Part shown: positions 11,141 to 24,300 of the stretch, in pieces | Layout: each line of letters begins with the position of its first letter | How positions within the stretch are numbered: the stretch's first letter is position 1 | Origin: Chrysoporthe austroafricana | Lineage: Eukaryota > Ascomycota > Sordariomycetes > Diaporthales > Cryphonectriaceae | Direction of reading: 5' to 3' | NCBI GenBank assembly: GCA_001051155.2 | Contig: JYIP02000003.1 | Coordinates: 2,542,001 to 2,606,000 of the forward strand | DNA: 64,000 nucleotides | Notes under the pieces: generated by a model | Seen by the model: the letters and a program-made list of their open reading frames with translations, nothing else | Told to the model about the DNA's origin: nothing | Database searches by the model: none | Translations under genes and position numbers: made by a program

Positions 11141-12239
11141 CGCATATAAGGACCTGGTAATCCTAATCGGCTATTATCCCGTTATAGGCAATCTTTCCTT
11201 TTTAAGGTATTCTGGGCTTTTCTCGCTACTTATTTCGCTAATCTCTTTGCTTGGCTTTGGGCATACTGCTTTGCCTTCTCAGCCTTTTGCAATTAATGCT
11301 ATTCTTTAGCTTTGTCTTGCATATAGATAGAGCATGCCGTAACGTAATATTGCTTCTATACTGTTCTTCTTTAAACGCATTTCCATAAATAATTATCGGG
11401 TAGTCCGATATGAGCATTATTATTCTCAATATACAAAACTTCTCTGTATTTTTTTCGGGATTCCGTAATAAGTTAAATCAATTAATCCTATTCCTTAATT
11501 GGAAACCAATTATATTTGACTTTCTCGTTGAAATATATCTGGCAATTATAATAGATATAATATAACTAGGCAAGTTCGTAATAATAAGGGTATAAGTAAC
11601 TAATCCTTCTATTTTCTTGAGGTTTACATTTGCTATTCTGGAAAGGGATGCTTTAAAAGAGTTCCTGTAATGTAAGCCTATAAATAAGGTATTTAACCTT
11701 TGTATATTTAGATATTCAGCTATCGTACTTTTGCCGTAATTGATTCGTGCTTGGGATATTATATTCCTTTAATTCTTTTGCAAGTATAGGGGTTAGTAAG
11801 TTATCTGGTTATCGGTTTTGTAACGTTATAATGCTCGGCATTAATATTATCGTATCTTGAATTCCGAACTCTTTTTCTACTATTGCTTCCCATTATCGTT
11901 CGAAGTAGTAGTTCAGAGGAAACCTTCCTAAATCTTCTTCCTTAATATCGAAAGGGTTATTCGAGCAATCGGAATCGCTGCTATTTATAGCTGCGTTATA
12001 GATAAGGCCTTTTCTTCCTATAGCGAATTGCTTTTGCCCTTTAAGTTTGCGCAAGAACTATCTTAAACTTTCTTTTGCCGCGAAATGCAATAAATAATGG
12101 TTTTAATAACAGGCTATCCAGCTTATGCTGCTATAATTAAAGTCCGCTATTTGTCTTAATAGGATGTTATTATCTAGCTAATTGGGTTTCTATTGCTAAG
12201 TAATATTAACCTGTTTTTCCGGGACTAGTTTCCATTCTC

Positions 12240-12905
12240 GCTTTCTCTTTTCTTAATAGTAGTTTCGTACAATATAGCCCTTTTTGCTGCAATTATAACA
12301 AATAACCCCCTTGTATTATTCCCGTACAAGAATATTCAATTCTATAAGTTTTGCATATATAATGCCTAAATAAGCCGTACTATTTCGGATTTTCTGTTAA
12401 AACTTGCGCTTCCTTAAATTAGGTTAGTATTTTAAGGCGCTATTATAGTTCTTTTATCGTTATTAGCGCCGCTTATAGAATCGGTTATCGATACGGACTG
12501 CTTTATTAATAAACTCGCTAAGTTTTTCGGGTCGGTTTTCTTTATAAAGTTCGTCCTTAACCTCTTCTTTAAGTCTTGCATAATAGGCGTCTATAAGGGG
12601 CTTGTCCTTATAATCCAAATAGGCGATAATCTATCGGAACTTGGCCGTATAGTTTGCGGCTAAGCCGGTTTGTTATAGTGCTTCCAGCTACTGTATTGCA
12701 GTATGTCATTCGTCTGGGTTTCTGAAAGTTTTCGTAAATGCTGATTCGAAATTGGCATAGCGCTAAAAGATACGCTTGGTATTTTCAGAACGGAGATCTT
12801 CGCTATTATTCAAATAGTTTCGGAAGATTGGTTCCCATTATTAAAAGGCTATCTTTTCGAAGCGATTTCTTGCAAAGTCGATTTTGTTGTAAGTAGTCCT
12901 GAACT
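12240..12905 (-). pseudogene. Gag of family G element (degraded)
   Basis: The minus strand from about 12740 to 12390 reads as a retrotransposon Gag core, including DAYYARLKEEVKDELYKE and EFINKAVRIDNRFYKRR. It is followed near 12305-12260 by a zinc knuckle CYNCSKKGYIVRNY, in which the His and last Cys of CX2CX4HX4C have both become Tyr (C-to-T and G-to-A changes). Gag packages element RNA into virus-like particles. The 5' end of the frame is not resolved. The plus-strand open stretch at 12916-13263 shows no family features and I treat it as spurious. Confidence 0.8.
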
Positions 12906-13232
12906 GAGCGCTATAGTGTTTAAAGTAAGCCTTGAATTAAGTCAAAAAGGCCTAAAGGTTTCCCCGAATGCCTTTATAGGGTCCAGGCTTATTAAGCTTG
13001 AAAGCCTTGGCTTGCTAAAAGGTATTAAGGCGGATAACTTTATTCTTAACTTCCTTAAGCTATTGATGGAGGGCTACGTTCTATTACTGGAATTGTTTAT
13101 TAGTAAGGGTAGCCGGGGCTTCTTCTTAAGGAACTTAGTTGTTAGAAGAAAACGGGGTCTGAGGCGCTATCGTATTTCCGGTATTATTCAAGGGGTATAT
13201 ACTAAACCGTTCCTGAATAAGAGTTGTCAAAA

Positions 13233-13659
13233 TGTTATGAACGCTGCAGAAATCCTAGGATAAACTGTAAGGTTCAAGGGTTTATGCTAGCAAGAACGGT
13301 ACCGAATGCAGCCTTAAGTCTTGGAACGAAATCACTAAGTATCGCAAAGTTCATAAGCCTTGAGTGGCTATTAATAGTAAGGTCCTATTGATACTTAGAT
13401 TGATAACTGAAAAGCTATAGCAATCTATCTAATAGATATCTTGTTCTTATATATCCAGCTCTCCAGTTAGGGATTACTGGCTCGCCAGGTGATCCAGTAA
13501 TCCAGGCTTTTCGGCTCACTAGGTGAGCTGGTAATCCTTATCTTATCTAACCCTAACCCTGGTTTGGTAGTATATAGGGTTTCCTTTAAGTAGGAGGGGT
13601 CGGGTGCTTGGGTGTCAGACTTCCCTGTTATAGCCCCGCTTTCCTGTTGGGTTATAATA
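13233..13659 (-). repeat. 5' LTR of the complete family G element
   Basis: This 427-bp LTR keeps more G and C than its partner. It contains the stem-loop GGATTACTGG...CCAGTAATCC at about 13470-13504, flanked by the longer inverted pair ACTGAAAAGCT / AGCTCTCCAGT. TAACCCTAACCCTGG begins at 13548. The target duplication TCTAT follows at 13660-13664. Confidence 0.92.
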
Positions 13660-13664
13660 TCTAT

Positions 13665-14248
13665 TTATCGAGAGTAGGCGGAAAGCGAGATATATATATT
13701 TGAAATCTCTATCTTTCTCGAATATTCCTTGCTACTTGATTTATAATTATAAGCTGTATTTATAAGCATTTATCAGCTTATTATAAATTAAAGTTGCATT
13801 TGTATTATTTAGTTTATCCGTTCGAAAGCGATAGGGAAATAATTATTACAATAAGCTTTGCATTACGCAAGCTTGCTATTTGCCACTCGCTACTCTCTCG
13901 AATGTTCTAGCAGCTTCTGCTTACGTAATCAACTGATTATATAATTATATCTTATATATAAGTATAGTTTATAATANGCAAGCTTGCTATTTGCCACTCG
14001 CTACTCTCTCGAATGTTCTAGCAGCTTCTGCTTACGTAATCAACTGATTATATAATTATATCTTATATATAAGTATCGTTTATAATAGTTATAAATATAG
14101 CAACCCTAGCTTTATAACTCGTATAGTTATTGAAATATCAAGAAATAAAGTTTTAATATTATTTATTTATTAACTTTTCTTCTTTTAATTATCTGAGCTT
14201 TTTATATTATTTATATCTTTATTATATTAATTATTTGTATATATATGC
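13665..14248. other. Unassigned AT-rich stretch with sequence gap
   Basis: I see no gene or member of families E or G here. It contains the N at 13977 and the 110-nt duplication described separately. The part left of 13866 is somewhat less TA-saturated than the surrounding elements. Confidence 0.6.
13867..14087. repeat. Tandem 110-nt duplication around a single N
   Basis: Positions 13867-13976 and 13978-14087 are identical except for one base (AGTATAGTT versus AGTATCGTT) and are separated by N at 13977. Both start GCAAGCTTGCTATTTGCC. The arrangement is what results when two contigs with overlapping ends are abutted instead of merged. Confidence 0.9.
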
Positions 14249-15104
14249 TTATATTTAAGAAAGCTGAATTCAAATTAATTATTATTTATTAAGCATATTT
14301 TCTAATACATTGCGGAAATTATTAGAGAATAGCTAAAAGAATATTAATTCCCAGATATAAAGATCTCTGAAATAAGAGATTATTTCGAGAATAGTAATAA
14401 ATTGGGAATTCGAAAAGATAAAACTATTAAGGAATCGGAAATTAATTTCGGTATATATATTTGCAAGCATTTATCGGAATTTCTCTATAAAATTATAAAA
14501 TTAATACGGATATATACTAGAATTTTCAAAAATATAAATTCCGTTAATATACTAATCGATTAATAAATAAAAGTCGATTTGTTCGAAAAAATAGCAGAAT
14601 TAGAAAGTAAGATAAAGGCTATATTATTTAAATAAAGAAGATTAAAAAGTAATTCACGAAATTTTAAATAAGTTATATTAATAAAGTCGAGCTAAATAAG
14701 TTATAAATGCAATGCTATTCGGTTTATTAATCTTTATAATTTGGAAGAATATAAATAGCTAAAAGAAAGGATATATAATAATTAATTTATATGCTTTGAA
14801 TAAAGTTTTAATCTTTAATGCTTACCCTTTATTATTATAATAAGAAATTATCAAATAATTAAAAAAAAATATTATAATAATAAACGTATAGCACTTTTTC
14901 TATTAATTCTTAATATATTTAGATTATAAAAACCGATTTATTATTATTAATTATTGCAATTAAAAAAAAATAAAAATTCCATTTATAAAATTTCAAAATT
15001 TACTATTTTATATTTAGCATTTTATAAATTAATTCTTACGATTATATTATAAGTTTGCTTCCGCTTTTATAAACGATATTATTATCTATTTAATTATAAA
15101 ATAA
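14249..15104 (+). mobile_element. Family E fragment, RT region
   Basis: This relic is collinear with 43108-43970 of the copy at 39022. It starts at AGAAAGCTGAATTC and ends just after the RT catalytic region, read as AFINDIII near 15070-15095. At 15105 it switches without a target duplication to family G sequence on the minus strand. The frame contains several stops. Confidence 0.75.
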
Positions 15105-16877
15105 AACTATCCTGAAAGTTTCGATTTAAATACTATCTTATAGCAGTTTAAGTCGGAAATTAATTAGTCGGTTATTAATTTAACTATTAAGCCTGGAAAT
15201 ATAGCTAGTCCTTTTAATTCTAACTATCTTTCTAGTTAATTAGTAAGTTGTTTTTATTAATAGCCAGCCTTTTTTCGCTACTATTTATTTAAGTAGTCTG
15301 CTAATACTTATAATATATTTTGCAAGTTGCTTTTGAATTCTTAAGAGTTTTCGCTTGTCAAGTAGCCTTTCCATTTGATAAGGTATTCCGAATCGTATTC
15401 CGGTTTGCAATATTTAAAGATTCGTTCTATTATTATTTTCGACTTGTATCGTTCTATCTGTTTTAGCTAATTTTAATACTAGTTTAAAAAGCGAAATGTA
15501 GAATATCGGATAGGTTTTTATTCTATAGGGTAGTGCGAATTCGAAATTAATATTTGAAACTTTCTTTAAGATTTTGAATGGTTTCAATTTCTTATAATCT
15601 AACGAATATAAAGGTTTTGTTATTTTGATATATTTCTTTTATCGGATAAAATAAACCTTATCTCTTTCCTGTAAGATTGGTCTTTTAATTCTTTTAGAGT
15701 TAGCGTATTTTGTTATTCTCTTTTATACGAACTTTAAGTTTTCTTGGAATTCTTTTTAAGTCTTTATAATCCTTTTAATTCGTTTTTTTGCAGCTTTTGT
15801 ATTTGCTTTTAATAATTCATTATAGTAAGCTATCGGATTATAGCTATAAAGTGCGTAAAATAATATTTTTTTCGTTATATTCGTATTTGCATTATTATAT
15901 GCGAATTATATTAGAAATAGCAGTTCGACTTAATTATTTTGTTCGTAATTTATATAATATCGTAAATATTGCTTAATAATCTGGTTTATCCGTTCTATTT
16001 ATTTATCTATTTATAGATAAAATGCTATAAATATTTTCGGTTATATTCCGAATAATTTTACGAATCAAGTTTAGAAATTCAATACAAACTTCTTATCTCT
16101 ATCGGAAATAATTTCTTTAAATATGCTATAGTTAGCTATAACTGTTCTGAAAAATATATATGCAAGATTTTCTATTATACTGCTTTTTCTATAAGGAAAG
16201 AAGTAAGCATACTTGCTTAATTTGCAAACCATTATTAAAATGTGCACTTTAATTAAAGGTTTTTATAAAAGAAGTAGCTTAATAATAAAATCTTAACTAA
16301 TAGATTGCCAGATTGCTTTTAGAATTAAGAGCGGTTGGAATAAATTATAAAGCTTATAGTATTTAATTTTATTCTTTTTGCAGCTATTATATTTTCGTAA
16401 AATTGCTTTAATTTTTTGTTTTAATCTTAATAAGTTCTAATATCTATTAATCTTTTTATAAATAGCTTTAACTTTTAATAACTATATATTAATGCGTTAT
16501 ATATTATTTTAATATATTTATTTTATTTTTTAAAGGTTATATTTTCAAGTTTCTTTTCGTTATTATTAATCTTAATAAATGTATTAATTTCTCTAGTTTC
16601 GTTTATAAAATTGCTATTTTTATCCTATTAGAAGATATTTTGTATTTTGAATTTTATATCTTAATAGTCCAATCGTTTGCTAAAAGCATTTGCTTTACTA
16701 TTTTCAAATCCTTTGCAATAAATAATCTTTAAATCAAACTATAAAAGGAATTCTGCTTATTTAACTTATTATCTATTTAAAACTTTTATTATTATAAATA
16801 TAATTAAGTTCTTATAATTTAAATGGATTATAATTTAATATTTAGCTCTAATTAAATATCGTTATTATTTTTCAAAT
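15105..16877 (-). mobile_element. Family G fragment (ambisense tail, chromodomain, integrase, RNase H)
   Basis: It is collinear with about 7395-9150 of the complete element. The left edge holds the C-terminal motif of the ambisense frame on the plus strand (PESFDLN). Then come a minus-strand chromodomain (IIERIFKYCKPEYDSEYLIK, about 15350-15410), integrase (about 15790-16200) and RNase H. It is cut at 16877 by another family G LTR. It is more heavily mutated than the complete copy. Confidence 0.75.
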
Positions 16878-17314
16878 TGTTATAAACGCTATAGCAATCC
16901 TAAAATATATTATAAGGTTAAAAGGTTTATATTAGCAAATGCAATGCTAAATACAATCTTTAATAATAAGGAAATAATTAAACAATCTTTCAAAAATGCA
17001 AATATTTATAAGCTATAAAGCTATTACTTTATAAGTAAAATAATACTTAAATTTATAACTGAAAAGCTATAGCAATTTATTTAATAAATATCTGGTTTTT
17101 ATATATCCGGCTTTTCAGTTTAAGCTTAACAGGCTCGGCTATCGAATCTATCGATGCAGTTAGATCGATATCGATCCTATCGATCTGGGATTTTAACTTT
17201 TGCTTATATAAGCGTTTAGTTAATTCTATAGCTAAGCCTGAAAATTCCGGTATTAAATGGGCCGTTCTGGGAATCGTTAATGCCGAACCCTAATTTATAT
17301 ATTAGTTTATAATA
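16878..17314 (-). repeat. 3' LTR of family G (third variant)
   Basis: The LTR is 437 bp, starting TGTTATAAACGCTATAG and ending TTTATAATA, followed by TTATCCCTTTTTT as in the complete element. Its central cassette is built on ATCGAT-type inverted repeats (about 17140-17195), different from the other LTRs. Confidence 0.8.
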
Positions 17315-17561
17315 TTATCCCTTTTTTATTAATTATTGTTTTTAACAATTTTCTATAAGTTTCTTTCGTCCTTTCTTATTATTTTATACTTTTTTAATTA
17401 AAATATCCGGCAGATTTAATAGTTATCGAATATTAAAATTCTTTAAAGCTAAGCAAAAGGCTTTTCTTTTTTATACTATAGTTTTATTTGAAAAGCTTAT
17501 GCTAATGCTTTATTCATCGCATAATTTGGAAAAGAAATTTTGCTTATTAGATTCTGAGTTT

Positions 17562-18023
17562 TCTTGCTATTTAATTTGCATTTGTCTTAATCTTACGAAT
17601 TGTAATATCCGGAAACTTTCCTTTGCTTAACTGAATTGCATTATAGCTAGATATTAATAGCTTAAAGCCGAGCTAGAAGCTATAGAAAAAGAAGCGGCAG
17701 TATTAAATACATGCATTTTTCGTTAATAGAAGTTAAAGTATAAGTAATACGGGAAAATAATACGGGCCGTTCGTTATAGGATTAATAACGTAAAAGAGTT
17801 GGAAAGGCTAAAAGCCGAAAAGGCCGGAAAGGAATGCCGCAAAGCCGAAGCTGAGCGTTGTATTACGGATCCTTTAGTTCCTAAAAGTCCTTTTCCTGAA
17901 AGTTTCGATCTAAATGCTGCTTTATAGCAATTTGAGTCGGAAATCGATTAATTAATTATCGATTTAATTGCTAAGTTTGGAAGTATAGCTAGTTTTTCTA
18001 GTTCTAACCGTTTTTCTAATTAA
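17562..18023 (+). pseudogene. Ambisense Cys/coiled-coil ORF, second copy
   Basis: This is the homologue of 6974-7519 in one frame. It has a Cys-rich start (CICLNLTNCN), coiled coil (LKAELEAIEKEAA; RINNVKELERLKAEKAGKE) and C-terminal motif VPKSPFPESFDLNAAL. Compared with the first copy the protein pattern is kept while the DNA has diverged, including many non-synonymous charged-to-charged changes in the coil. Stops are again TAA or TAG at Gln positions. The start is not determined. Confidence 0.65.
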
Positions 18024-18386
18024 CTAATAAATTGTCCTTTACTAATAACTCGCTTTTCTTTATTGCTATCTGTTTAAGTAGTTTACTAATGCTTAAAATG
18101 CGTTTCATAAGTTGCTTTTAAGTTTTTAAGAGTTTTCGCTTATTAAATAGCCCTTTCATTTAATAAAATATTCTAAGTTATATTCCGGTTTGCAATATTT
18201 AAAGATTCGTTTTACTTTATATTCTAGTTTATTGCTTTCGATTTGTATTATCCTATTTATTTTGGCTAATTTTAATATTAGTTTAAAAAGCGAGATATGG
18301 AATACCGGATAGATTCTTATTCTATAGGGTAATACGAGTTCAAAATTAATATTTAAGATTTTCTTTAAGATTTTAAATAGTTTTAA

Positions 18387-18593
18387 TAATGGTAAACGTA
18401 CTGAAATATATTATAAAGCATGCTTTTTTAAAAGGGTAAACTACGCTAGAAGTATATTAAATCATTATATAAGCCTTTTAATAAAGGTACGACATTTACT
18501 TAATAAATTCATTACATATTTATTAAAGGATTTACTATAAATTTATTAAGCGAATTCATTATAAATTCATTATATTTATAGGTTTTACTATTA
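18387..18593 (-). repeat. 3' LTR of family E element
   Basis: The 207-bp LTR starts TAATGGTAAACGTACTG on the plus strand and ends TTTTACTATTA. It is strongly RIP-mutated relative to the LTR at 60013-60219. Confidence 0.85.
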
Positions 18594-19244
18594 ATTGCCG
18601 ACCTTTTATAACCTTTATCTATAAAGGAAGCTAATAGTTAGAGATATTTTAAATAGCGGTAATATAATATAATAGGACTCTGGGTTATATAGCAAAGAAA
18701 AGTACGATAGCACTATTAAATAAAGGAAATTATATAGGAAATAACGTTCGTTTTATAAAATTAACTTATATTAGAGTTTTAATAGGTAAATGTGCTTATG
18801 CTAAAAATTAAAAGAAAACCTGCTTATATTAAAGATTTAAAATTAATTCTTTATTGCAATCGGTTATATTTGGAATAAATAGATATATATAATACTTATA
18901 TATAATAAGGCTGGCCGATATTCAAATATATTTTAATAATATTTAATTGTATTTACTGCTAAAATATTTAATATAAATATAATTAAAAACTAAAACTGGT
19001 TGTAAATATTAGTAAAATATATAGCTTTCAAATAATAGAATACTAAATAAGTATAATAATAATAAATATATAATAGAGTTGCAATAAGATATATTAGCAT
19101 GCGGAACTGATAGCTGTATATAATCGTTATATAGCAATATCGTAGCCAGTTTTTAATATAAGTAGCTAAATTTATAAATTATTAGAAAAAAGCAGCATTA
19201 TATGCTGCTATTAAAGCTATAAGGGTAAATATTAAATATATTTA

Positions 19245-21077
19245 TTAATTAAGAGTAATTTTTCGGGCTTTAACAATAATTTCGAAATCTTATAAATTAT
19301 AAAGAAATATAGCAAACAGTTTTTCCTTTTCGATATAATTATAAAAGTCGGTATAATTATAGATATTAAGCTATAAGATTTTAACCAATTTGTGCATATA
19401 AATATAAGACTTGAAGCTTATTATGCGGTTTTAGCATTAAAAAAACCGAATGGCATTAAGATAGTCTTTATTTTTGTTAGCCTACTTTTGCAATATAGCA
19501 TTAAAATCGTAAACAATATCTTCTTTCTTGAAAACGATTTTAATAAGCTTAAAGTTATATTTGAAACGGAAAACTTAGTTTATAATAAAATGCAAGCCTA
19601 TACGGTTAAATAAGATAATAGCGTTAAGGTTGCAGAATTAAATAACGAATTTGTATATATATTTTTTTATGATAAAAGGGAAAAAGTATTAAATATAATT
19701 ATTATAAATTCCGATAATACTGAACTTAATATTATTATAAATAGCAAAGCTATTAATAATATAAGGATAATTAGTACTGAAATTGCCTTTCTAAATGAAA
19801 TTATAGCATATATATTCTTTGGAAATATAAAAGGCTAGCATACGGTAATATATTGCGAATTCGGTTGTAATAGCTTTGGATTTAAAGTTATATTTAATAA
19901 ATAAAGCGGAAGTAGCGCAAGGTATAGCCCGTAAGGGCAGAATGCTATTAATATTAGCTCGGAAAGCCTTGCTTAATATAATTAATAGATTAGCTATATT
20001 TAATAAGTCGTTTTCGATTAAATTAATAGCTTTATTTATAACTCGATAACGCTTGGCTAGCATTATAAAATTTCGCTTTATTATAGCAAATAGACTTAAG
20101 TTAGCGATTAGTATAATAGGTTCAAAAGCTTTAAGCTTAGTTAAGATTAATTTAATATTTTTAGCTATTTATTTTAAATAGCAAAAGCTATATTATAATT
20201 ATATTCGTAAATTATAATAACTTTAGCTATATTGGCTATATAGCATATAGCATTTACTTCTTTTTTAATAAAGTTGCCGTAACTGCTTAATGATATTTAT
20301 CTAGCTTTATTTTTAATATAACGATTATACTTATCTTGTAAGTAATTATTTTTCGATATTATAATAAGAAATAGGATACGATAAGCTATTAATAGAGTAT
20401 ATAAACCAGAAATAGAATTACGAATAGTAAGTAAATTCGAAATAAATTTAAGCAATGCTCTTTTAATTAAATTATTTATTAATCCGTTATTTATATTTTT
20501 ATTCGTAATAATATTTATACTAGTAAAAATGTTTAAATAAAGCTTTTATTTTTCGTAAATAAAGCTAGAATAATTAATTTACGATAATATAAAATATTAT
20601 AAAATAAAGCTTTTAAGCTTCTTTAATATTTAGCAGCCGATTAATATTGCTATTATTTAATTCGGTATTAAGGATATAAATATTATATTCGACTTTTCGG
20701 TTTATTATATCGGTATAACCCTTATTAATTAACATTTAACAAAAAGCTATTATATAAGCTTTCTAGCAGCAAAAGAAATTACTTAAATAGTTTTTCGTTA
20801 TATAAATATTATAGTAAAAACGGCTTTCATTATTAAATAAATATATAGCTTACCGATATTTTTCTAAAGAAAGGCGGTTTTTAAACGATATTTTATAAAT
20901 GTATTTAGCGTATTATATAATCTTATTTTTTCGACAAACGTTAGAAAGTTCTTTTTAAAATATAAAGTATAATATTGTATAAAAATTAAGTATAGCTAAA
21001 TGTATTATTTCTTATTAATTTTAATCTTATAGCAAAGCATTTATAAAAAGATATAACTTAATAATTGCATAATATAT
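19245..21077 (-). pseudogene. Accessory frame of family E element
   Basis: The distance from stop (TAA, 19245-19247) to the codon equivalent to the possible ATG (here ATA at 21075-21077) is exactly 1833 nt, as in the copies at 29937, 46957 and 50453, so no indels have accumulated. The open stretch 19791-20063 gives MLAKRYRVINKAINLIEND. Stops occur at Gln codons. Function unknown. Confidence 0.7.
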
Positions 21078-21373
21078 TTTAATTATAATAATATTAATAG
21101 CTTTATTAATATAACTTTTGCAAATCTATAAAAGCTTAATATAATAAAGCGAAATTAATAATAATATTAGCTTAATATTCAAAAATAATATTTAAAAATA
21201 TAATAAAAGGTAATAATAATAAGGCAATGCAATTGAATATAATAAATAGATAAAGATAATAATTATAAATGCATTAATAAGAGAAAGAAAACAAAATAAA
21301 TTTACTAATAGTTTACTAAATAATAGCCTTTTGAATTCGCTAGAAATTTACTTGCTTTACTTCGCAATCTCTC

Positions 21374-24300
21374 TTACTTTGATGCGCGCTTATTACGTTA
21401 CGAATTCTTTCGATCTTTTGGAATAAGTAAACTAGCTTATTTCAATATACTTTCTATTTATAAGTCGCGTTTTGGCTTATTTCGTTTTCGTAAGGCAGTT
21501 ATAATAATATTTCCTGGTTTAAGAATTTTTTCTGCTAATAGCCGTTTTCGCTTTGCTCTTTCTTGCAATTCGGCTATAATTTCGCATTTCCGTTCGAAAT
21601 TACGTATTATTTCGTCCGTATTCAAAGCATTATAAGGCATCCATATATTATAATAGCTAGAGTAATTTATTTATTTTACTAAATATTCAGTTTTGCGCGG
21701 TTTATATTTATATTTTCGATTATAACAGCTAATTATTTTTTGTAACTCGTAATATCAATAATTTTCTAAGTATTTCTCGATATCCGAATTTTCTAATATA
21801 TTTATTAAATCTTAATATATAGGGTTATATTTATAAAAGTTTATTTTAAAAAGGTTTACAAGTATTAATTATATTACCGAAATTATTAAATAAATATTTA
21901 TATAAGAAATTAATTTTAATTTATATATTAAGTTCTTTATTTTTCGAATAATTTGGAAAAGTTTTATTTTCTATTATAAAAATTTTAATAATAGATTACT
22001 TAATAATAAACATTTATAGCCCAAGCGAATATATATCCAATTATTTAATTCGAAAATTATTTGGCAGTAATGCTTATTATATTGCAATTTAATTATTATT
22101 TGCGTTTCGGCAATAAAAAGTTAAGCTTTTTCTTGAAAGATTTTTTTTATTAAAAGTATTATATTACTTATTTATTAGCTTAATAATAAATTCAATCCGA
22201 ATAGCATTTAGCTAGCTGAATATTTAGTAGTTTAAATATATATATTATTTAAGTTAAATTGCAATACTAATTATTTTTGTTTATTTTATATTAGAATAAG
22301 CAATAATAAAATATCGAATTGCTATTTTAACTATTCAGTTTTTAATTTCAGATTGCTTATCTATTTATAGATATAATATTATAAAGTAAACTAATTTCGT
22401 TCCGATAGCCTTTTATAAATATTTCCAGAATTCCGATAGAAATTTCGAATTTCTATTTGAGATAATTCTCTTGAATATTCCTTAGCTAGTAATATAAAAT
22501 ATCCGCAAAATCAAAATTGCTTAATTTGTTATAATATATATTGTATTACTTAATATAATAATTATAGCTTTAGAATACTTATTTATAATTGTAAGAAATG
22601 CATTTACAAATAGCATTTTAGCTAAAGCTTATATAATATTTGTAAATAATATTATCGATAGCTTTATAACGAAATCTATAGCAATAGTATAAAATAAGAT
22701 TAATAGAAATAGTATAAGCTATATTTCCTTTAAAAATTATTATAAACTATTTTTATTTTTATTATAAGTTTAATATTTCGATAAATAATTGCGTATTTTA
22801 GCATAATAGTATTTAATAACGAATCGATTTATTAAATTATATTATATACGGTTTATATTAAAATAATACTTTCTATTATAAGCTTTTTTAATAAAATTTA
22901 ATGCTATTTTATTCGGGATATATAATTATTATTTCCCGTAATAATCCTTAAGAAATAATAAGCTATTATAATTTAATGTAAAAAGTAATCGGGCAATTTT
23001 ATTTAAGTTTTTCAATTATTCGATTATTTTGGATTATAAAGGGTATTTTTTATATCCTTTGTTAATACGCCTTTTCATTTCGCTATTTATAAATATTTTA
23101 TTAAAAATTTAAATAAATTCGTTTTCTTATATCTTATTTAAAATACTTTTATTATTAATAGATTTCTGAATAAATAGTAATTTTGATATAGCATTTACGA
23201 AAATATTCGACTTTCCCGGTATATAATATACTTTCAAGTTAAATTAGCTTAAATATTCCGAAATGAAAATTAGCTATATATTTGCTTTAATTTTATTTAC
23301 TGTATTTATAAATAATAAATAAATAATGCTAACTATTATTATATAATTAATAAAGATATAAATTGGCTTAATTCGGTTTAATTCTATTATTATTCGCAAT
23401 TTTCGTATTAGCTATATTAAATAAGCTATTTTAAGCTTTATAAGCCAATATTTTCGTTTTGCCTTATTAATTATTTTGCTTAAATAAAAAATTAGCTATA
23501 TAGCTATACTTACTATTAATAATATTCCATTCTATATATAATCGTTTGCTAATTGAAAAATAACGCTAAAAAATCTTATTTCTTTAAATATATTTAGCTA
23601 AATAAAAGAAATTTATTTAAAATATAATAAAATAAAGCATTCTTAGCTTCCAAAATTATTTTCAAATTATAAAAACTATTAATTTTATTTAATATTAAAT
23701 CGAAAATAGCTCGTATAATATAATTTCGCTATTCTATACTTGAAAATAAATAGTTCGATTAGCAAGCCTTATTTAATATCTTAATTTTCTTTCTCTGAAA
23801 TAAATTAATTCGATAATTATATTTAAGAATTAAATAATATAAATATCTTGTAAATTTAATAAACTTTTCCAATTATTAGAATATTTTAAGAAATTCTAGA
23901 TTGCGAATAGCTTGTATCCGGTATTCCGTATTGGAAATTCCGAACCCGTTTATTTTGAATTTTAAAATTTAGATTGAAAGGTATTTGAGAAATAATTTAG
24001 ATCTTGCTAGTAAATTATTTTTAGTGAAAATAATAAGAGAATAATTTGTAAATATTGCAAATAGTTTTATTTTATAATTAAATAGATAACGATATCGTTT
24101 ATAAAAGCGAAAATAAATTTATAATATAGTTATAGGAATTAATTTATAAAATGCTAAATATAAAATAATAAATTTTAAAATCCTATAAATAAAACTTTTA
24201 TTTTTTTAATTATAATAATTAATAATAATAAATGAGTTTTTATAATCTGGATATATTAGGAATTAATAGAAAAATTACTATATATTTATTACTATAATAT

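Larger units (their letters stand above)
6406..13659 (-). mobile_element. Complete family G Ty3/gypsy chromovirus with TCTAT target duplication
   Basis: The element is 7254 bp. Both LTRs are exactly 427 bp (6406-6832 and 13233-13659), starting TGTTATGAACGCTGCAG and ending TTATAACA or TTATAATA. TCTAT is duplicated at 6401-6405 and 13660-13664. On the minus strand, in order: gag with a zinc knuckle, protease, RT, RNase H, integrase and chromodomain. A coiled-coil frame runs on the opposite strand just inside the 3' LTR. The gene order and chromodomain place it among chromoviruses. All frames carry stops, so it is inactive. I see no TGG-type primer-binding site next to the 5' LTR (sequence beginning TTTTGACAACTC on the minus strand), so the primer is unclear. 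Confidence 0.93.
16878..18386 (-). mobile_element. Family G element, 3' part
   Basis: This comprises a 3' LTR (16878-17314), the ambisense frame on the plus strand, and the start of the pol C-terminus with a chromodomain near 18160-18235. It is interrupted at 18387 by a family E LTR. The left-flanking pentamer is CAAAT; the 5' half is not found in the window. Confidence 0.78.

Noticed and set aside
12916..13263. 115-codon plus-strand frame inside the complete gypsy element
   Set aside because: Opposite to the gag leader, runs into the LTR, no homologue noticed in other copies.
13867..14087. Genuine tandem duplication
   Set aside because: The N exactly between the copies makes an assembly overlap the simpler explanation.
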